Assembly: GCA_038277395.1 (NCBI GenBank)
Contig: CM076197.1
Span: forward strand, 85,449,050 to 85,513,049
Reading direction: 5' to 3'
Source of the DNA: Dryocosmus kuriphilus
Taxonomy: Eukaryota > Arthropoda > Insecta > Hymenoptera > Cynipidae
DNA length: 64,000 bases
The notes under the pieces were generated by a model that worked only from the letters and a program-made list of their open reading frames with translations, was not told the DNA's origin and made no database searches. The translations under genes and the position numbers were made by a program. Positions 21,944-34,355 of this stretch are shown piece after piece. Each line of letters opens with the position of its first letter. Positions within the stretch are counted from its first letter, which is position 1.

Positions 21944-23866
21944 ATGAAAAAGGTCGACACTTCTCAAGCGTTTATTACCATATATAGGAAACTGGCAAAT
22001 GGTGAACTTATTTGGCGCCGTTGGTCAGTTTACTCAGTACCTAAAGATAGCGTTTTTTGTTTTTGCTGCCGAATTTTCGATCCTAAATCAAATGCGAATT
22101 TAGTATGTAGCGGATACAATAAGTAGCAACACTTATCTCACACGTAATTGAGATCTCATGAAAATAGCACTTCTCATATGAAATGTTATGAAAAGTGGTT
22201 AGAGACTGAAATGAAAATAGTAAAAGGAGAAACCATAAATAAAGAATAACAAAAAATTATCGAAAAAGAAAATTTGCGATGGCAAAATATTTTGCTCCGA
22301 TTAATGAACATTACTCTGTATCTTGCGGAAAATAATATGGCATTTCGAGGAACCTCCGATAAACTATATACACCTGATAATGGAAAATTTTTAGGACTAC
22401 TGCAGTTGATTGCGAAGTTTGATTCCGTGATGCAGGAGCACGTAACGCGCTCAATGGCAGGTGTAATTTCGGATCACTATTGCAGTAAAAGAATCCAAAA
22501 TGAATTAATAGACTTGATGGCTGAAAAAGTAATCTCTATTATTATATCTAGAGCCTTAAAAGCCAAATATTATTGAATCATAACTGACTGTACTCCAGAC
22601 ATTTCTCACAAAGAACAACTTTCCCTTATACTATTCGATTTATCGACTTATCAGACAATATTGTACAAATTAAAGAACATTTTATAGAATTTTTTGTCGT
22701 TGATGATTCTACTAGTAAGGGTCTTAGTGAAGTTCTTATTCAGATCTTAAATAAAGACAGACTAGAGCTGAGTAGTTGCAGAGGGCAGGGCTAAGATAAA
22801 TGGAGCGAATATGAAGGGAAAGAAAATAGGTGTGCAAAAAAAATTTGTTGATCAATATCCCCTAGCTACATATGTTCCTTGTAGCTGCCACAGATTAAAT
22901 ATTGTACTGTGCGATGCTGCAAAGTCCTCAGTGAAGTCAGTAACGTTGTTTGGTATTCTTCAGAGATTGTTTACATTATTTTCAGCTTCAACCAATCGTT
23001 GGAAAATATTAACAGATCACGTGAAAATTTACACTTTGAAAAAACTTAGTGACACAAGGTGGGAAGAAAAAATCAACAGAGTGAAACCAGTTCGATATCA
23101 AATCAGAATTTTTTATGACGCTTTGATCACTTTGTCTTTTGAAACTGAAAGCAGTGACCCTGGAACAGCACATGAGGCGATCACACTAGCCGAACAGTTA
23201 AAGGATTTTAGCTTTCTTGTCTCCTTCATTGTGTGGCACGACGTTTTATTTCAAATAAATGTTGTAAGTAAATCGTTGCAATCAAAGGACACGGACATGG
23301 TCGAATGCACAGAAATGTTTAAAAAAATGTTGTGTCTTTCTGAAGGATTACCGAAAAAATGGTTTTAAACAAGCCATTATTACAGTAAAAGACCTGGCGA
23401 AGGAACTCGAAATTGAGCTGATATTTAAATCAATGAGAAGAGTACAACGTGTAAAACGTCACTTTGATGAAAATGCTGCAGATGTACCCATCGAATCTCC
23501 AGAGAAAAAATTTGAAATCGAATTCTTCAATGCTTTATTCATGGATACGGCTTCAGTGTCACTACAAGAGAGATTTTAACAGATAAATACATAGTCGGAA
23601 ACCTGGGGGTTTTTGTATGATCTGAAAAATCTACCAGAAGGAGAAGAGATTTTTAAATTATGTGCCGATCTATACAGTTAATTCTGTATTTGAAGTTTAC
23701 GGTGCTTTACTTTGTGATGAATTAATTAGTATTAAGACATTTCTATTAGATAAGGTTAAAATTACTCCTATCGACGTATTAAACTTTATTCAAGGGCGGA
23801 ATTTGCAAGACTTGTATCCTAATTTATGGATTGCTATTTGGCACCTCTTACAAGTCTGGCATGGTC
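21944..23866 (+). pseudogene. hAT-superfamily transposase remnant (TTF zinc finger, DUF4371)
   Basis: Broken frames in one orientation follow the order of the hAT proteins with a TTF-type zinc finger and DUF4371. Zinc-finger part 21944-22126 (RKLANGELIWRRW, VFCFCCRIF); then HENSTSHMKCYEKW and LRWQNILLRLMNITLYLAE (22150-22576); NMKGKKIGVQKKFVDQYP, VPCSCHRLNIVLCDAA, FSASTNRWKIL and LSDTRWE (22811-23368); and NLQDLYPNLWIA (about 23800-23845). Stops and frameshifts interrupt it repeatedly, for example at 22124, 22574 and around 22790-22805. The reading is cut near 23850 and resumes at 25525. Not functional. Confidence 0.85.
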
Positions 23867-24160
23867 TTAGCAATCAGTTATGATGAGGAGGATCTGCCCC
23901 TTTTCGTTATTTTACGTTGTGTTATAAAACCAGAAGATAACATTGGAATTCGTTTCATATTGTCTGGTCTTCATACCATAGGGTTTAGTGATCATCTTCA
24001 ATATTATGAAGTGAAACCAACTGAAGCGTGGTTTATTCAAAGACATGATAGTCTACTGTCTTTCTATCCAAGTTTCCCTCGTACAGGAGCTGATGGCAAT
24101 ATTCAAGCATGGGCTGTAAAGACTAAAAAAACTTGCTGTTGTTTAGGTGAAATAAAATAA
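23855..24160 (+). pseudogene. Captured C-terminal ORF fragment inside the hAT remnant
   Basis: The frame open from 23831 reads GMVLAISYDEEDLPLF, LHTIGFSDHLQYYEVKPTEA and RHDSLLSFYPSFPRTGADGN, ending in TAA at 24158-24160. This is a plausible protein and not part of hAT transposases; it resembles C-termini of uncharacterised animal proteins often seen around transposons, but I cannot name the family. An AATAAA at 24151-24156 overlaps the end. It may be a 3' gene fragment carried by a nested insertion. Confidence 0.5.
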
Positions 24161-24185
24161 ATAAAAATTAGATAAGACCGTTGCA

Positions 24186-24222
24186 GTATATATATATATA
24201 GATATATAATTATATATACATT
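24186..24222. repeat. (TA)-rich microsatellite
   Basis: TATATATATATA followed by imperfect ATATATAA words, just 3' of the captured ORF fragment. Confidence 0.7.
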
Positions 24223-24314
24223 GTATAGTTTTATTTCTGTGCTGTGTAATAATGTGAAATTGAAATGGAATAATATTAATAATAATTTATATTATATTAT
24301 TTACGTGCACTTCT

Positions 24315-24757
24315 ATCGACAAATATGGGACCACCTGTTTTTCAGTAATAAAATAAAATAATAAAATAAAAAAATTTCCCTCTTAAAAGCACAATTGCAA
24401 TTAATGAGATTATGCGTTAAATAACGACCCCAAGGTTAATTGATTTTGTATATTTTGTAAGAAAAAAATGCAAAAACAGTGAAAATCCCAATAATAATTT
24501 AAAATTTGAATAAAATGTAGGACAAAAAACATTTTTTGATTGTTAAAATGTTTAATTTTATTAAAAATGTAAATTATATTTGGGATTTTCACTGTTTTTG
24601 CACTATTTTCTTGCAAAATGAATTAATCTTTGGGTTATTTAACGCATAATTTTATTAACAGCAATTGTGCTTTTTTCAGAAAGAAATTTTTTATTCTGAT
24701 AAAAAAATCAAGGGAACTTATATGCAACTACCGACAGGTCCTCCCATATTTTACATA
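24315..24757. mobile_element. Foldback (palindromic) element
   Basis: Arms meet near 24535. Matching pairs include AAAGCACAATTGC (24386) with GCAATTGTGCTTT (24661), TTATGCGTTAAATAACG (24410) with its inverse near 24636, and ATATGGGACCACCTGT (24325) with the inverse near 24735. No coding capacity. It lies inside the hAT interruption. Confidence 0.7.
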
Positions 24758-24847
24758 ATGCTACAAAAATATATGTGAAATAAAAATATCTAAATCTTAC
24801 TATCGTCTAAAATTAACTAAGCCTTATTATCATATAACCTTCTTGGT

Positions 24848-25500
24848 ACATTAACAATATATTCTTAATAACAGGCCAAGAATATATTCTTAATTTCAGA
24901 GGACCTCCCTCTTACATTAAGAATATATTCTTAAACAGGCCATGAATATATTCTTAATTTCGGAGGACCTCCCTCTTACATTAAGAATATATTCTTAAAC
25001 AGGCCATGAATATATTCTTAATTTCAGAGGACCTCCCTCTTACATTAAGAATATACATATTCTTAAATAGGCCATGAATATATTCTTAATTTAAGAGGGC
25101 CTCTCTCTTAAATTAAGAATATATTCTTAATTTAAGAGGGCCTCCCTCTTACATTAAGAATATATTCTTAATCTAAGAGGGCCTTTCTCTTGAATTAAGA
25201 ATATATTCTTAAGCAGGCCAAGAATATATTCTTAATTTAAGAGGGCCTCCCTCTTACATTAAGAATATATTCTTAATCTAAGAGGGCCTTCCTCTTGAAT
25301 TAAGAATATATTCTTAAGCAGGCCAAGAATATATTCTTAATTTAAGAGGGCCTCCCTCTTACATTAAGAATATATTCTTAATAACAGGCCAAGAATATAT
25401 TCTTAATTTAAGAGTACCTCCCTCTTACATTAAGAATATATTCGTGGCGCCTATTTAAGTTGCAAATATTCTTAAAATTAGTGGGATATTCTTAAAATAA
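24848..25500. repeat. Palindromic satellite array
   Basis: Tandem array with a repeat unit of about 60-66 bp. Two near-palindromes alternate: TTAAGAATATATTCTTAA (perfect, 18 bp) and a TAAGAGGGCCTCCCTCTTA-like word, with ACAGGCCAAG or ACAGGCCATG spacers. At least ten copies of GAATATATTC were counted by eye. Right-hand units decay into single TATTCTTAAAATTA words. No open frame crosses it. Confidence 0.85.
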
Positions 25501-25524
25501 GAATATCGTTTTTTCAGTGTATAT

Positions 25525-25722
25525 ATGCACATTGTACTAACAGTCCCCGTTACAGTAGCAAAATTGATTAAAACCTACCTACGGTCCACTATGTCAGAGA
25601 ACAGACTCACAAGTCTGGCAACTTTATCTATTGAATATGATATTGCTGAAAATTTCGATTTTTCAGAATTGATCAAAGATTTTGCGAACATAAAAGCCCG
25701 AAAGGTTCACTTCAGACATTGA
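25525..25722 (+). pseudogene. C-terminal end of the hAT transposase remnant
   Basis: LTVPVTVAKLIKTYLRSTMS, then LTSLATLSIEYDIAENFDFS, is the hAT dimerisation tail that should follow NLWIA near 23845. The ERSFSKLK-type signature normally between TVPVTVA and LIKTYLR is missing (about nine residues, an in-frame deletion). Ends with TGA at 25720-25722. Confidence 0.85.
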
Positions 25723-25833
25723 ATTCAATGTTAATTTGAAAGTGGTCTGTTTGCTTTGTATAGATAACCTTGATTTTTTTTAAAGCACAAATTTAAAAAA
25801 TTTTTATGTGTTTTATTTATTTTCCTTTAAAAA

Positions 25834-25842
<9 letters not shown>

Positions 25843-25866
<24 letters not shown>
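25843..25866. repeat. (TA)n microsatellite
   Basis: Uninterrupted TA dinucleotide run in the 3' untranslated part of the hAT remnant. Confidence 0.85.
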
Positions 25867-25894
25867 TATTTATTTTTTAACTAATTTTTTCAAT

Positions 25895-25953
25895 TAAAAG
25901 GGGCGCCATCAAAATTTCGCACAGGGGCGCCACAGAAGCTAAGACCGGCCCTG
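25895..25953 (+). repeat. Right terminus of the hAT element
   Basis: GGGGCGCCATCAAAATTTC, then CACAGGGGCGCCACAG, ending AGCTAAGACCGGCCCTG. Ending in CCGGCCCTG (inverse CAGGGCCGG) is typical of hAT terminal inverted repeats. The matching left end was not found; AGGCCGACAAAAATT near 21538 is a weak candidate. Confidence 0.5.
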
Positions 25954-27845
25954 GAAACTTGGAAACTGAATGCTGCATTTCTGCCCCTTCTTTTCTAGCA
26001 AGACACACCATCCAAGACCAAACTTGAACACTTCCTACATTAACATAAATAATCATTAGCATCTACAGAATGAAGAACACGAGCCTCTTCACCCACGCAA
26101 CAAACACAAGCCTTGCGGTTGTATCTGAGGCGTAACCGCGGTCTGAGGAATTCACCTCCTTCATCTGATCTCGCCTTTCATTGTTTCTTACAATCCATAA
26201 GAAAGAAAGTTCGGAAAGAAAAAAAAACCTTCAACTCTAAAAAAAAAGAAAAAACTAAAAGAAATATCCTCTCATTCCAACAGGTGGTTCGGAAGCCCTA
26301 ATAACCAAGTGTTTATAAATCGACTAGAACGAGAGTTTTACAAAATTAATAATATGGAATCGAATACTTCATCTTATTAAAATAATATGAAATCTAAAAA
26401 TATGAAGAGTTGTTGAAATGTACGTGCCTTGATTTCACAAGGTAAGTACGGAAAAAACGTCAGCAGGAAATGAACTCGAGTTTCACGGGTCACGGGAGTA
26501 CGAGACCGGAGTTGTAATATATACCAGAAAAAAGAAACTCGAGTTCAAAAGCGAGTTGCTTCTACTCAAAACACGTTTTTCCACGTTTTTCTTCTATTTA
26601 ACTCTTCACTTCCCTAAATTGTAAAATAGTTCTTCTAAAAATTCATTAGGTTCGATTTTGAATGATCAACTTCCTGCTTAAAAATATCTAGTACTTAATC
26701 AACCCTAAAATCAATCCTCAATTTCTCATCTTAATAATTATAATCGTGTGAATTTTGTCCAAAACCAAGAGGACAGTGGCAGAGCTGAAGGTTAAAGTAA
26801 ATTTCCTCTAATTGAAATGCACATCAGGCAGACGATATGCTTATGCACGGTAAAGGCGAAACCTTGAAATACAAAGTTATATGATATGCTTCAAGCATAG
26901 TGATTCATTGGCTATTGGACTGACGCAATGATAAGCAGTTGCAGCCGTATATGTTGGCGAATCTTAAGATCAGGAGGGGGGTTTTATATGTTTAGACAGA
27001 CGCTTCTTCGAAGCCAAATACGGTTTTAAGAACGATCATACACCGTTTGAAGTACCTGCTCGATAACGGAAGGATGCGGCCAGTAAAGACTTTTTCCACC
27101 TTTGTGTTATCAAAATAGTGAAGCAGTTCAAGAATTTGAAGAAATCTTGAATGATCTTTAGATATCTCCTGTTTGGGTGTGGTTTCAAACAAGCGGAAGA
27201 TAATAGTTTCCTGTGAATGAAGATTTGGTTCGTTTAGGAATACTATATGAAGATGTCCGGAAGTATCTTCTAATATCTCCTTTTGGATTTGGTTTCATTC
27301 ATTTAGAATAGCAATTAAGACATATGATATCCAGAATTTAGGATATTGAAATAATTAGAAGACAATATCAAGAATTATGGAATAACGGCAATGAAAGCAA
27401 CAAGAAGATTTAGGGAATCCTCCATCAATAACTAGATTGCTATACACAAAATGTAAGAAACTATAAAAAAATCTGAGTAAATGAGTACTTTACTGCGGAA
27501 ACTGGATATTTTTTTTCTCAGAGCGTGTTCTAATTAATTTAGTTTCCATTAAAATAATAACCTGACAATTTTTAATTAGATGAAACTTCCAAATCGGAAA
27601 CGTCCCAACTTGACAGCGTAAATGGTCAAGCATCAGCATCAGGGCTTTTAAATTGAAAAAATTCGAACTTTAGATATTCCTAATAGAGAACCCTCTCCAA
27701 TTGGTATACCTTTGAGGTTCAAAGCTTCAAATTCTAAAAAGAAAAAAAAAAAAAAACACAAAATGCAAACAAAATACAAAAAATAAATAAATATAATTGC
27801 ATAAATTGGTAAATTTCAAATTAGACAAACCTCCCGAATTTAAAA
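25954..27845. other. Intergenic, no gene recognised
   Basis: AT-rich. AACTCGAGTTTC (26471) and its inverse GAAACTCGAGTT (26537) form a small spaced inverted repeat. Words of the ATCAAGAATTA type recur at about 27310-27420. Short open frames here show no family pattern. Confidence 0.5.
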
Positions 27846-27850
27846 AACTT

Positions 27851-29091
27851 TTTACATTCTCATCAGAGAAGGTATTATAGATTTATGTAAAATTTGACTT
27901 TCGCGGATTTCATGAAATCTCCACGTTTTGAGACCCCCTGAGTCAGAAAAAACGGTTTTTACGAGGGTGTCTGTCTGTGTCGTCGTCGTCGTTGTCGTTG
28001 TCGTTGGTGTTGGCGTCGTTGTCGTCGTCTGTGGTCGCGATAACTTTCGAAGGACTAATCGGATTGGAGTGCGCTTTGGTACACTTCTTTAAGGGGTAAA
28101 AAAAAAGGACGAGTTCGTTAACCAGCGGTTTTTGACCAACAGTTATGGTTTTATCCATCAAAAACGGTTTTCACAAAATCAAAAATCCATTTTCCGGCTA
28201 AACTATGAGAGATACAAAAAAATGTAAGAGTAAAATAATTGTTCATCTCAAAAAAATCTACAAATTTTATCTTAACCGTTTTTTTATAAAATGAACGGTT
28301 TTTGTGTTAATCAAGAAAACGTTATTAAATTAAAAAACTCTGGTTTCCCGCCAAAATATTTAAGATACAATAAAACGGTTAAAAACAAAGTTGTTCAATT
28401 CAAAGATATCTACAAATTTTGTTTCAACCATTTTTTGATAAAATGCACGGTTTTGGTTTTAATCGATAAAACGTTATTAAAAATAAAAAATTTCAAATTT
28501 CCCGCCAAACTATGCAAGACACGGAAAAATGATAATAAGCAAAGTTATTCACCTCCAAAAGATCTGCAAATTTGCTTTCTATCATTTTTTTGAGCAGACG
28601 CGTATTTTTTGAGTTATTCGTGAAATATGTTATGAAATATAAAAAAAACCACTTTTCAGCAAAACTATACAAGATATAAGAAAATATTAACAAGCAGAAT
28701 TGTTCACCTTGGAAAGAGCTACAAAATTTATTTATAAGACTTATCGTTTTAATTTTAAGAATCGAAATCCTGTATTGTGAAAATTTGGAAAATCACAAAA
28801 AAACTTTACCAATCTACAATGTCTTTTAAAAAAATGTAATTATCGAGCGCGAAGCGCGAGTGTCATGATGGGAATGTATTCCTTAAGGGCGATAGAGCCT
28901 TAAGTAAAATAGTTCCTTTTGGAATTTTTAATTTAAAGGTTTATACGATCCATAAACACCGAGCGCGTAGCGCGAGGTGAATAATTTATCGAGCGCGAAG
29001 CGCGAGTGCTAACAGACGCGCACCCTAGGCGCGCTCATACTTCACGCGAAGCGCGCGATGAGAATGTACCCGCGAAGCGGGCAGATTTTTT
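27851..29091 (+). mobile_element. Helentron-like non-autonomous element, copy C
   Basis: Collinear with the copy at 6371: TTTACATTCTCATCAGAGAA start, GTC/GTT-rich microsatellite (about 27966-28030), the series of 150-bp internal repeats, GAGCGCGAAGCGCGAG hairpins and the terminal CCCGCGAAGCGGGCAGA. An in-frame open stretch at 28291-28593 is an internal-repeat by-product and not a gene. Confidence 0.75.
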
Positions 29092-29415
29092 CAATTTGGA
29101 AGTTATTAAGCTTGAATATTTTACGTTTGGAAACTTCGAAGTTTTTTGATTTAGAGGCTTTGAAGTTTTCACTAAAAGAAAACTTAGATACAATTCATAA
29201 TATGGTTTTTAGAATGAAAAAACTTGCAGATACAATGATCTTTTCTGAAAATAATCAGTGCCATTTTTCAAGTGTTATTTTAATTTATTCATCAACATGT
29301 TTTTCAAGGATAAGTTTTCAATATTAGCAAAAAGTCTCAAAATTTACTTTTCGTTCTCGATAAATAAAAAAATTATTTCATGTATTTTTTTAAAAAACTA
29401 ACAATATCTAAACTT

Positions 29416-29507
29416 GATTATTATTATTATTATGGGCCCACCTCCTCCCACAGGTACTCATGCCCCGGTACTTCGCTACCAAACACGGTCGCGAACGCGG
29501 CAAGTGC

Positions 29508-29576
<69 letters not shown>
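29416..29576. repeat. (TTA)n microsatellite, interrupted
   Basis: TTA runs at 29416-29433 and 29508-29576 flank the 74-bp insert. Confidence 0.9.
29434..29507 (-). mobile_element. 74-bp insert within a (TTA)n tract; possible LINE 3' end
   Basis: A GC-rich unique segment (GGGCCCACCTCCTCCCACAG to CGCGAACGCGGCAAGTGC) sits inside a TTA microsatellite, with TTA repeats on both sides. On the minus strand it is followed by (TAA)n. R4-clade LINEs such as Dong insert into TAA repeats, so a strongly 5'-truncated copy is a reasonable but unproved reading. Confidence 0.35.
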
Positions 29577-29580
<4 letters not shown>

Positions 29581-32500
29581 TAGTTTTTGAATCATTCCAG
29601 TTAGATGAATTGAATATTGATTATTCAGACTTTTTGAGATATTTTGGTTTCCCTTTTTATAAGGTACTATCTACCGTTACGGAATTTTCTGTGGCTACAG
29701 TTACGGAATTTTTAATTACTTGTCCAAATTTTCGTTTGAAATGTTCAAAATCTTTGCAAAAAATCTTAACTTTGGTCTAGAAATAAAGCATCAATCGCAG
29801 GTTCCAAACACTGATGCAGCACAGATAAGAAAAAATTCTCCATTTGAAAATATTGAGGTAGAAACATTTTCAATTTATAAACTCTTATCTGGGGAAAAGT
29901 TCAGATAAATAGATTGTCTATCTGGAAGCTGTAAAATTGTGATTTTCAGAAAAGTTCAAGTTTAAATGTTTTTATGTAAAGTTTAAGCCTTTTTAATTTT
30001 ATGTAAAGCTTGGTTATTCAAACTTTTTGTATTCCAACACCATGAAGTTTGAACTTTAAATATTTTCAGTTTGTACATGTTGAAATATAAACTTTCCAAA
30101 AGGAAGTCTTAAAATTACAATATTTTCAAGTCACGATTATCAAGCAAGCATAATCTCCTATGATCTTTCAACAGGTTTGGATCATAGGACCCCAAATAAG
30201 ATAGTTCAAACAGGTTCAAACCTAAACATTTTCTAAAAAAATTTTCAAATTGAAAATATTTAAATTCAGTTATCTAACTCTTATCCAATGACCGATTCTT
30301 CGGTTACCAAGGAAGTGTCTCTACCTTTCGACTCCAGAGCCAACCAACCACGTCTTTTCCAGTATTACCATAACCACTATTCTCTTTCCCAGTATTACCT
30401 CCGGAGTCCATCGAGTCGATAAAGCAGGTTTCCTCTTCCAGGAGATTAGTAGGGGGTGATTCTGTGCGCCGAGGAAGTAGGAACAAGGATGAAATGAAAA
30501 AGCTAGCTTATGTTCCGCTTCCGCGGGCAGTCGGGTGCAGTCGGGTGGCAACTGTCGGGCAAGTATGTTGCCCTAGGTATCCGCCGGTCCATTTTAAATT
30601 TAAAGATATCAACGCGCGCACAGTGTATAAAGTGAACACCTCGTTTCTGCCTCAACAACAATGATCCTTTAACCCTTTCGTGAACATGTGATTCTGACAG
30701 AAAGTACCGCTATCGTGCAAAACTGTGTTCACCAAGTGTTTTTCCTACCTGATTTCTTATGCCACACTAGGGGTGGATATGTTCCTGTTCTTCTGCTGAA
30801 CCACAGGTCACGCACATCATGGTTGCCAAGCACTTCAGCCAGGGTAAGTTTCTGGTCCTCCCATTGTTGAAAACTTCACCACCGGAAAATCCACCCCAAC
30901 CTTTCCGAAAATCCTAATAATTATACAACAATAGCGGAACCTTTTGCTCAATCTGAAATCAAAGGATAGAACAGCTTAGAAGCTATTATAATTTTAGGGG
31001 ATGTCAATCTCGAGGAGTGCCGGCGAGTGCCGGAGACACTCCTACCCTATTAAGTATATAGGAAACAACCCTCAATCTTCTATAAATCCAAATTCCGGAA
31101 AATCACTATCTCATAACCACTGTCGTTAACAAGGACATTTAGCTAATTATCTGATAAAACTCTTCTGCCTTTGTCAAACCCTTAGGGTTCCAAAATCGCA
31201 ATAGAGTTAAAAAAACAAAAGTATTGCTATCCTAGGATATGACAGTTTTAACATCATGGCGAAGCTAATCGATCAATTTGTATACACCAGTGTCTTCGAC
31301 CTTTTGATGACGCAAATAAATGAATCTGATACCAGAATTGTGTTGAATTTTAACTAGTAATCAATTAAAGAAAATTCTGATATGGATTATATACAGAAGT
31401 AGAAACAATTGCACCTTCTATATGCACTCCAGTCAATCAATAAACCTTTGTAATTGTAGCGGTATACCATGCAAGTTGATAAATAAAAATCAAGAATTTC
31501 CGACACAAGCACAATATTCCTCTTAGTTTTACGAACTGGGGGTGAAAAACCGAGATGAATATTGATACTTCGCGAGTTGGCACGACATTTAAATTTCGTA
31601 ATGAGCGTCGGGTCTTTGACATTGACCATTGCAAGCAGCTTGCCTTCGCACATGTTTATTGTTTATGCAAACAGTCTGGAGCAATGAACGTGCCACATCT
31701 TCTCATTTCAATATTTATATAAAATGTATCTACATCTCCGTCAGTCACTGAAAAATGTCTGTTTGTCACTCGACTTCCTGTTGAAAAGTATTCACGCAAT
31801 TTGGATTCTTTCTTTTTGAGATAACTATGTTACTTTGAAAAATAATTGGTCTCTTCAAAATAAACAAATCTGGGAAGAAAATCTAGACATCTAAGAAGCT
31901 CAGGATTCAGAAACCTGATACAGTTTTTTTTAAAGAGTCTTCTCTTTGAAGATTGAATAAACCCTCCAAGTTTATTTTTCTCTTTTTTTTTTTTAATCTC
32001 TCGATCTAAGGCTTTGTCAGTATCGCTCTTCACCTTTCGATCAAGAAGGAATCATCGTTTTCCTTATTCGTTGATCGACAATGTTCCCGATATGACGTTG
32101 ACCCCAAAATGGAGTGGTTTTAGGTGTACCCTCTGAACTTTATAGATTTTGAAAAAAGTGTCAAGGTAAAGGGCATTTTTTCAAAGTCCAAACGATTGTG
32201 GAAACATGCCATATTTTTTGCAAGCTCAACTGAGTCGAGTTCGATAATCCGACTCGCGACTTCTGGTCCCTCTAATCTCGGCAAAGCATCTGTCAGTCTA
32301 GTGCCAAGCAATCTGTATATACATATATATGCAGAGTCATGCACGCGTGAATCCTCATATGCGCAGACTGTAGGCAATCTCCGAGGTAATTAAAGGTTGG
32401 CACGCTGTCATTTTGAGCAGACAAAATAGTGCGAATTTTGCCTCCTCAGGTCTGGAAGGGAAATTTATCTGCTGGTTCTTTTCGGATGGGAAAGGAATAT

Positions 32501-34355
32501 TGTAGAGAAGTGATAATTCCTTCTGAATGCTTTCTAATTGAACTAAACATTGTTTCCTTCAAAATTGAAAAGATTCAAACTTCAAAGGTTCTTATTGTTT
32601 CAAATTATTCTTTCCTCCGTAAAGTGTGTCATTTTTCAACCTGATTTATAAGCGACATATGGTTAAATCACCGGCGATTCTATCCCTAGAAGTAACCTAC
32701 TTTTTAAAGCAGGAAAAGCGCTGAACTGAAAGCACAATCAGTTCAGCACTCACGCCACTTTGATGTGAATGTCGCAAACACACGTCGAAGCGATTTGATA
32801 AATTTATCATAACACTCAAGATAAAATGCTGCTTCCCTTTGCGAGTGACATGAGTGCTTCATTGTATTATTGTACCTAGAGTTACGCATTTTTGCAATTT
32901 ACAAACCACAGAGCACCTTTTGACATCACACGACGGGAAGTTATTAAGGTTTAAATTCCACGATCCCAAATGCAAGCCAAGCCACATATCCGGTTGTAGA
33001 AATACGCGTACCAACGTTGGTGTACGTAAACATGCATTGTCCCTTAAAAGGATATGGGAAGGCCACAGTGTCAGATACATCGTTCTTTAATATCACCCAT
33101 TCTCCTGAGAAAGTATCTCGAATATCCGGACAAAATCGAATTAGTTCCTTCAGAATTAATTTTTTTTTTTTTTTAATGGAAACTTTAGTCTTGAAATCCT
33201 TTTCAGAGAGAATTAGAGAGAATCAATTTTAGAGACGTGGCTTCCAAGCTAAAGGATAACTTCAAAGACTATAAATTGAAAAATAAATGAAAATTAGAAA
33301 ATGAAGAAAGAAGATTAAGTAATTTTAAAAAAGGGAGTTTATTGAACTCCTGAATTTCCTTCACGCTTTAATACAAACTTCTTTACGCTTGCTGTCCATC
33401 TAAATCTTTTTTCTTTAAATCTTTTTATATAAATGTTTTCAGAGGGAAACGAACTCTTAATGGTTTTTTGATCATCGAAGGTCATTAGTGCATTGTGAGA
33501 TCCAGAATATGCGTCACTGGAAAGAATTCGAATCGACCTGAAGAAAAATCTGGTTCATGACTCAGGTGCGTTGCATCCTAAAAGGATTCCCTGGAATTTT
33601 TTAACCCGTGCGTCAGCACTTTGCTTTAATGAATGAAAGTGATTCGTGATATTTATTACATAAACGCTCACGTATTTAGAAACGGTATTTTTCAAGTCCC
33701 TATCCTGTCACTTAATATTATAGGCTCTTAATTCTTCCTGACATGATCTAGTCACCAACCTTTCACTAAAAAAATTTCTAGTATTCCTTTTCGTTTACTC
33801 ATATCGATTTGTGAGAAAGTTTCAAACTCATTATGACACTTTTCCATATCAGGATCCGAACGCTAATTTTATAAGCGATATCTAATTAACGAGAGACTAA
33901 TTGCATTATGAGGGAGTGGCTTTTCCACTTGACGTGGTCGATATTCATTCTATTCAATTTTTCTCATTTTCTTCCAGAGATTCGTCATTTTTTATAGGGG
34001 ACTTTTTCTTACCTTTGTTTGAAGGTTTTTGTTTTAAATGTTCGATTGGAATCTTTGCAGTTTGGACATTTTCGATTTGGAATCTTCAAGATGATAAAAT
34101 TCTTCATATTTGAAGGTTTCCATTGTTAAACGAGTTGTTGAACAAAACAAAAAACTTTCTATTGGGTTAATGAAATACTGACTTTTTGTATTATACTTTT
34201 TTTTTACGTCACATTGTAGAAGAAGTTACATTAGAAATCATTGAATTTGAGCTTTTTCACATCTGGAAGCTTCATTGTTTTCAAATATAAAACTCTAAAT
34301 ATTGTTTATGTTAATGTTATTGAACCGGGAAACCAAATTTTGATTAATTTGTAAG
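29577..34355. other. Long intergenic stretch without a recognised gene
   Basis: Mixed composition. GC-richer patches at 30290-30600, 30770-30900 and 32120-32400 have short open frames on both strands but no family motif, no paired splice pattern and no repeat. A TATAAAG word at 30626 precedes nothing convincing. I cannot exclude small exons or regulatory DNA. Confidence 0.45.

Noticed and set aside
24848..25500. GAATATATTC words as heat-shock element array
   Set aside because: Heat-shock elements need GAA and TTC separated by two bases; here four bases lie between, and the array sits inside a transposon remnant.
24848..25500. CRISPR-like array
   Set aside because: Repeats and spacers are both repeated, the context is a eukaryotic transposon, and no unique spacers are seen.
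29380..29780. Frames with poly-Tyr or poly-Leu
   Set aside because: They are translations of the TTA microsatellite.
32120..32393. Overlapping 85-89 codon frames on both strands
   Set aside because: Both strands are open over the same stretch, without family motif, splice pattern or conserved start context.
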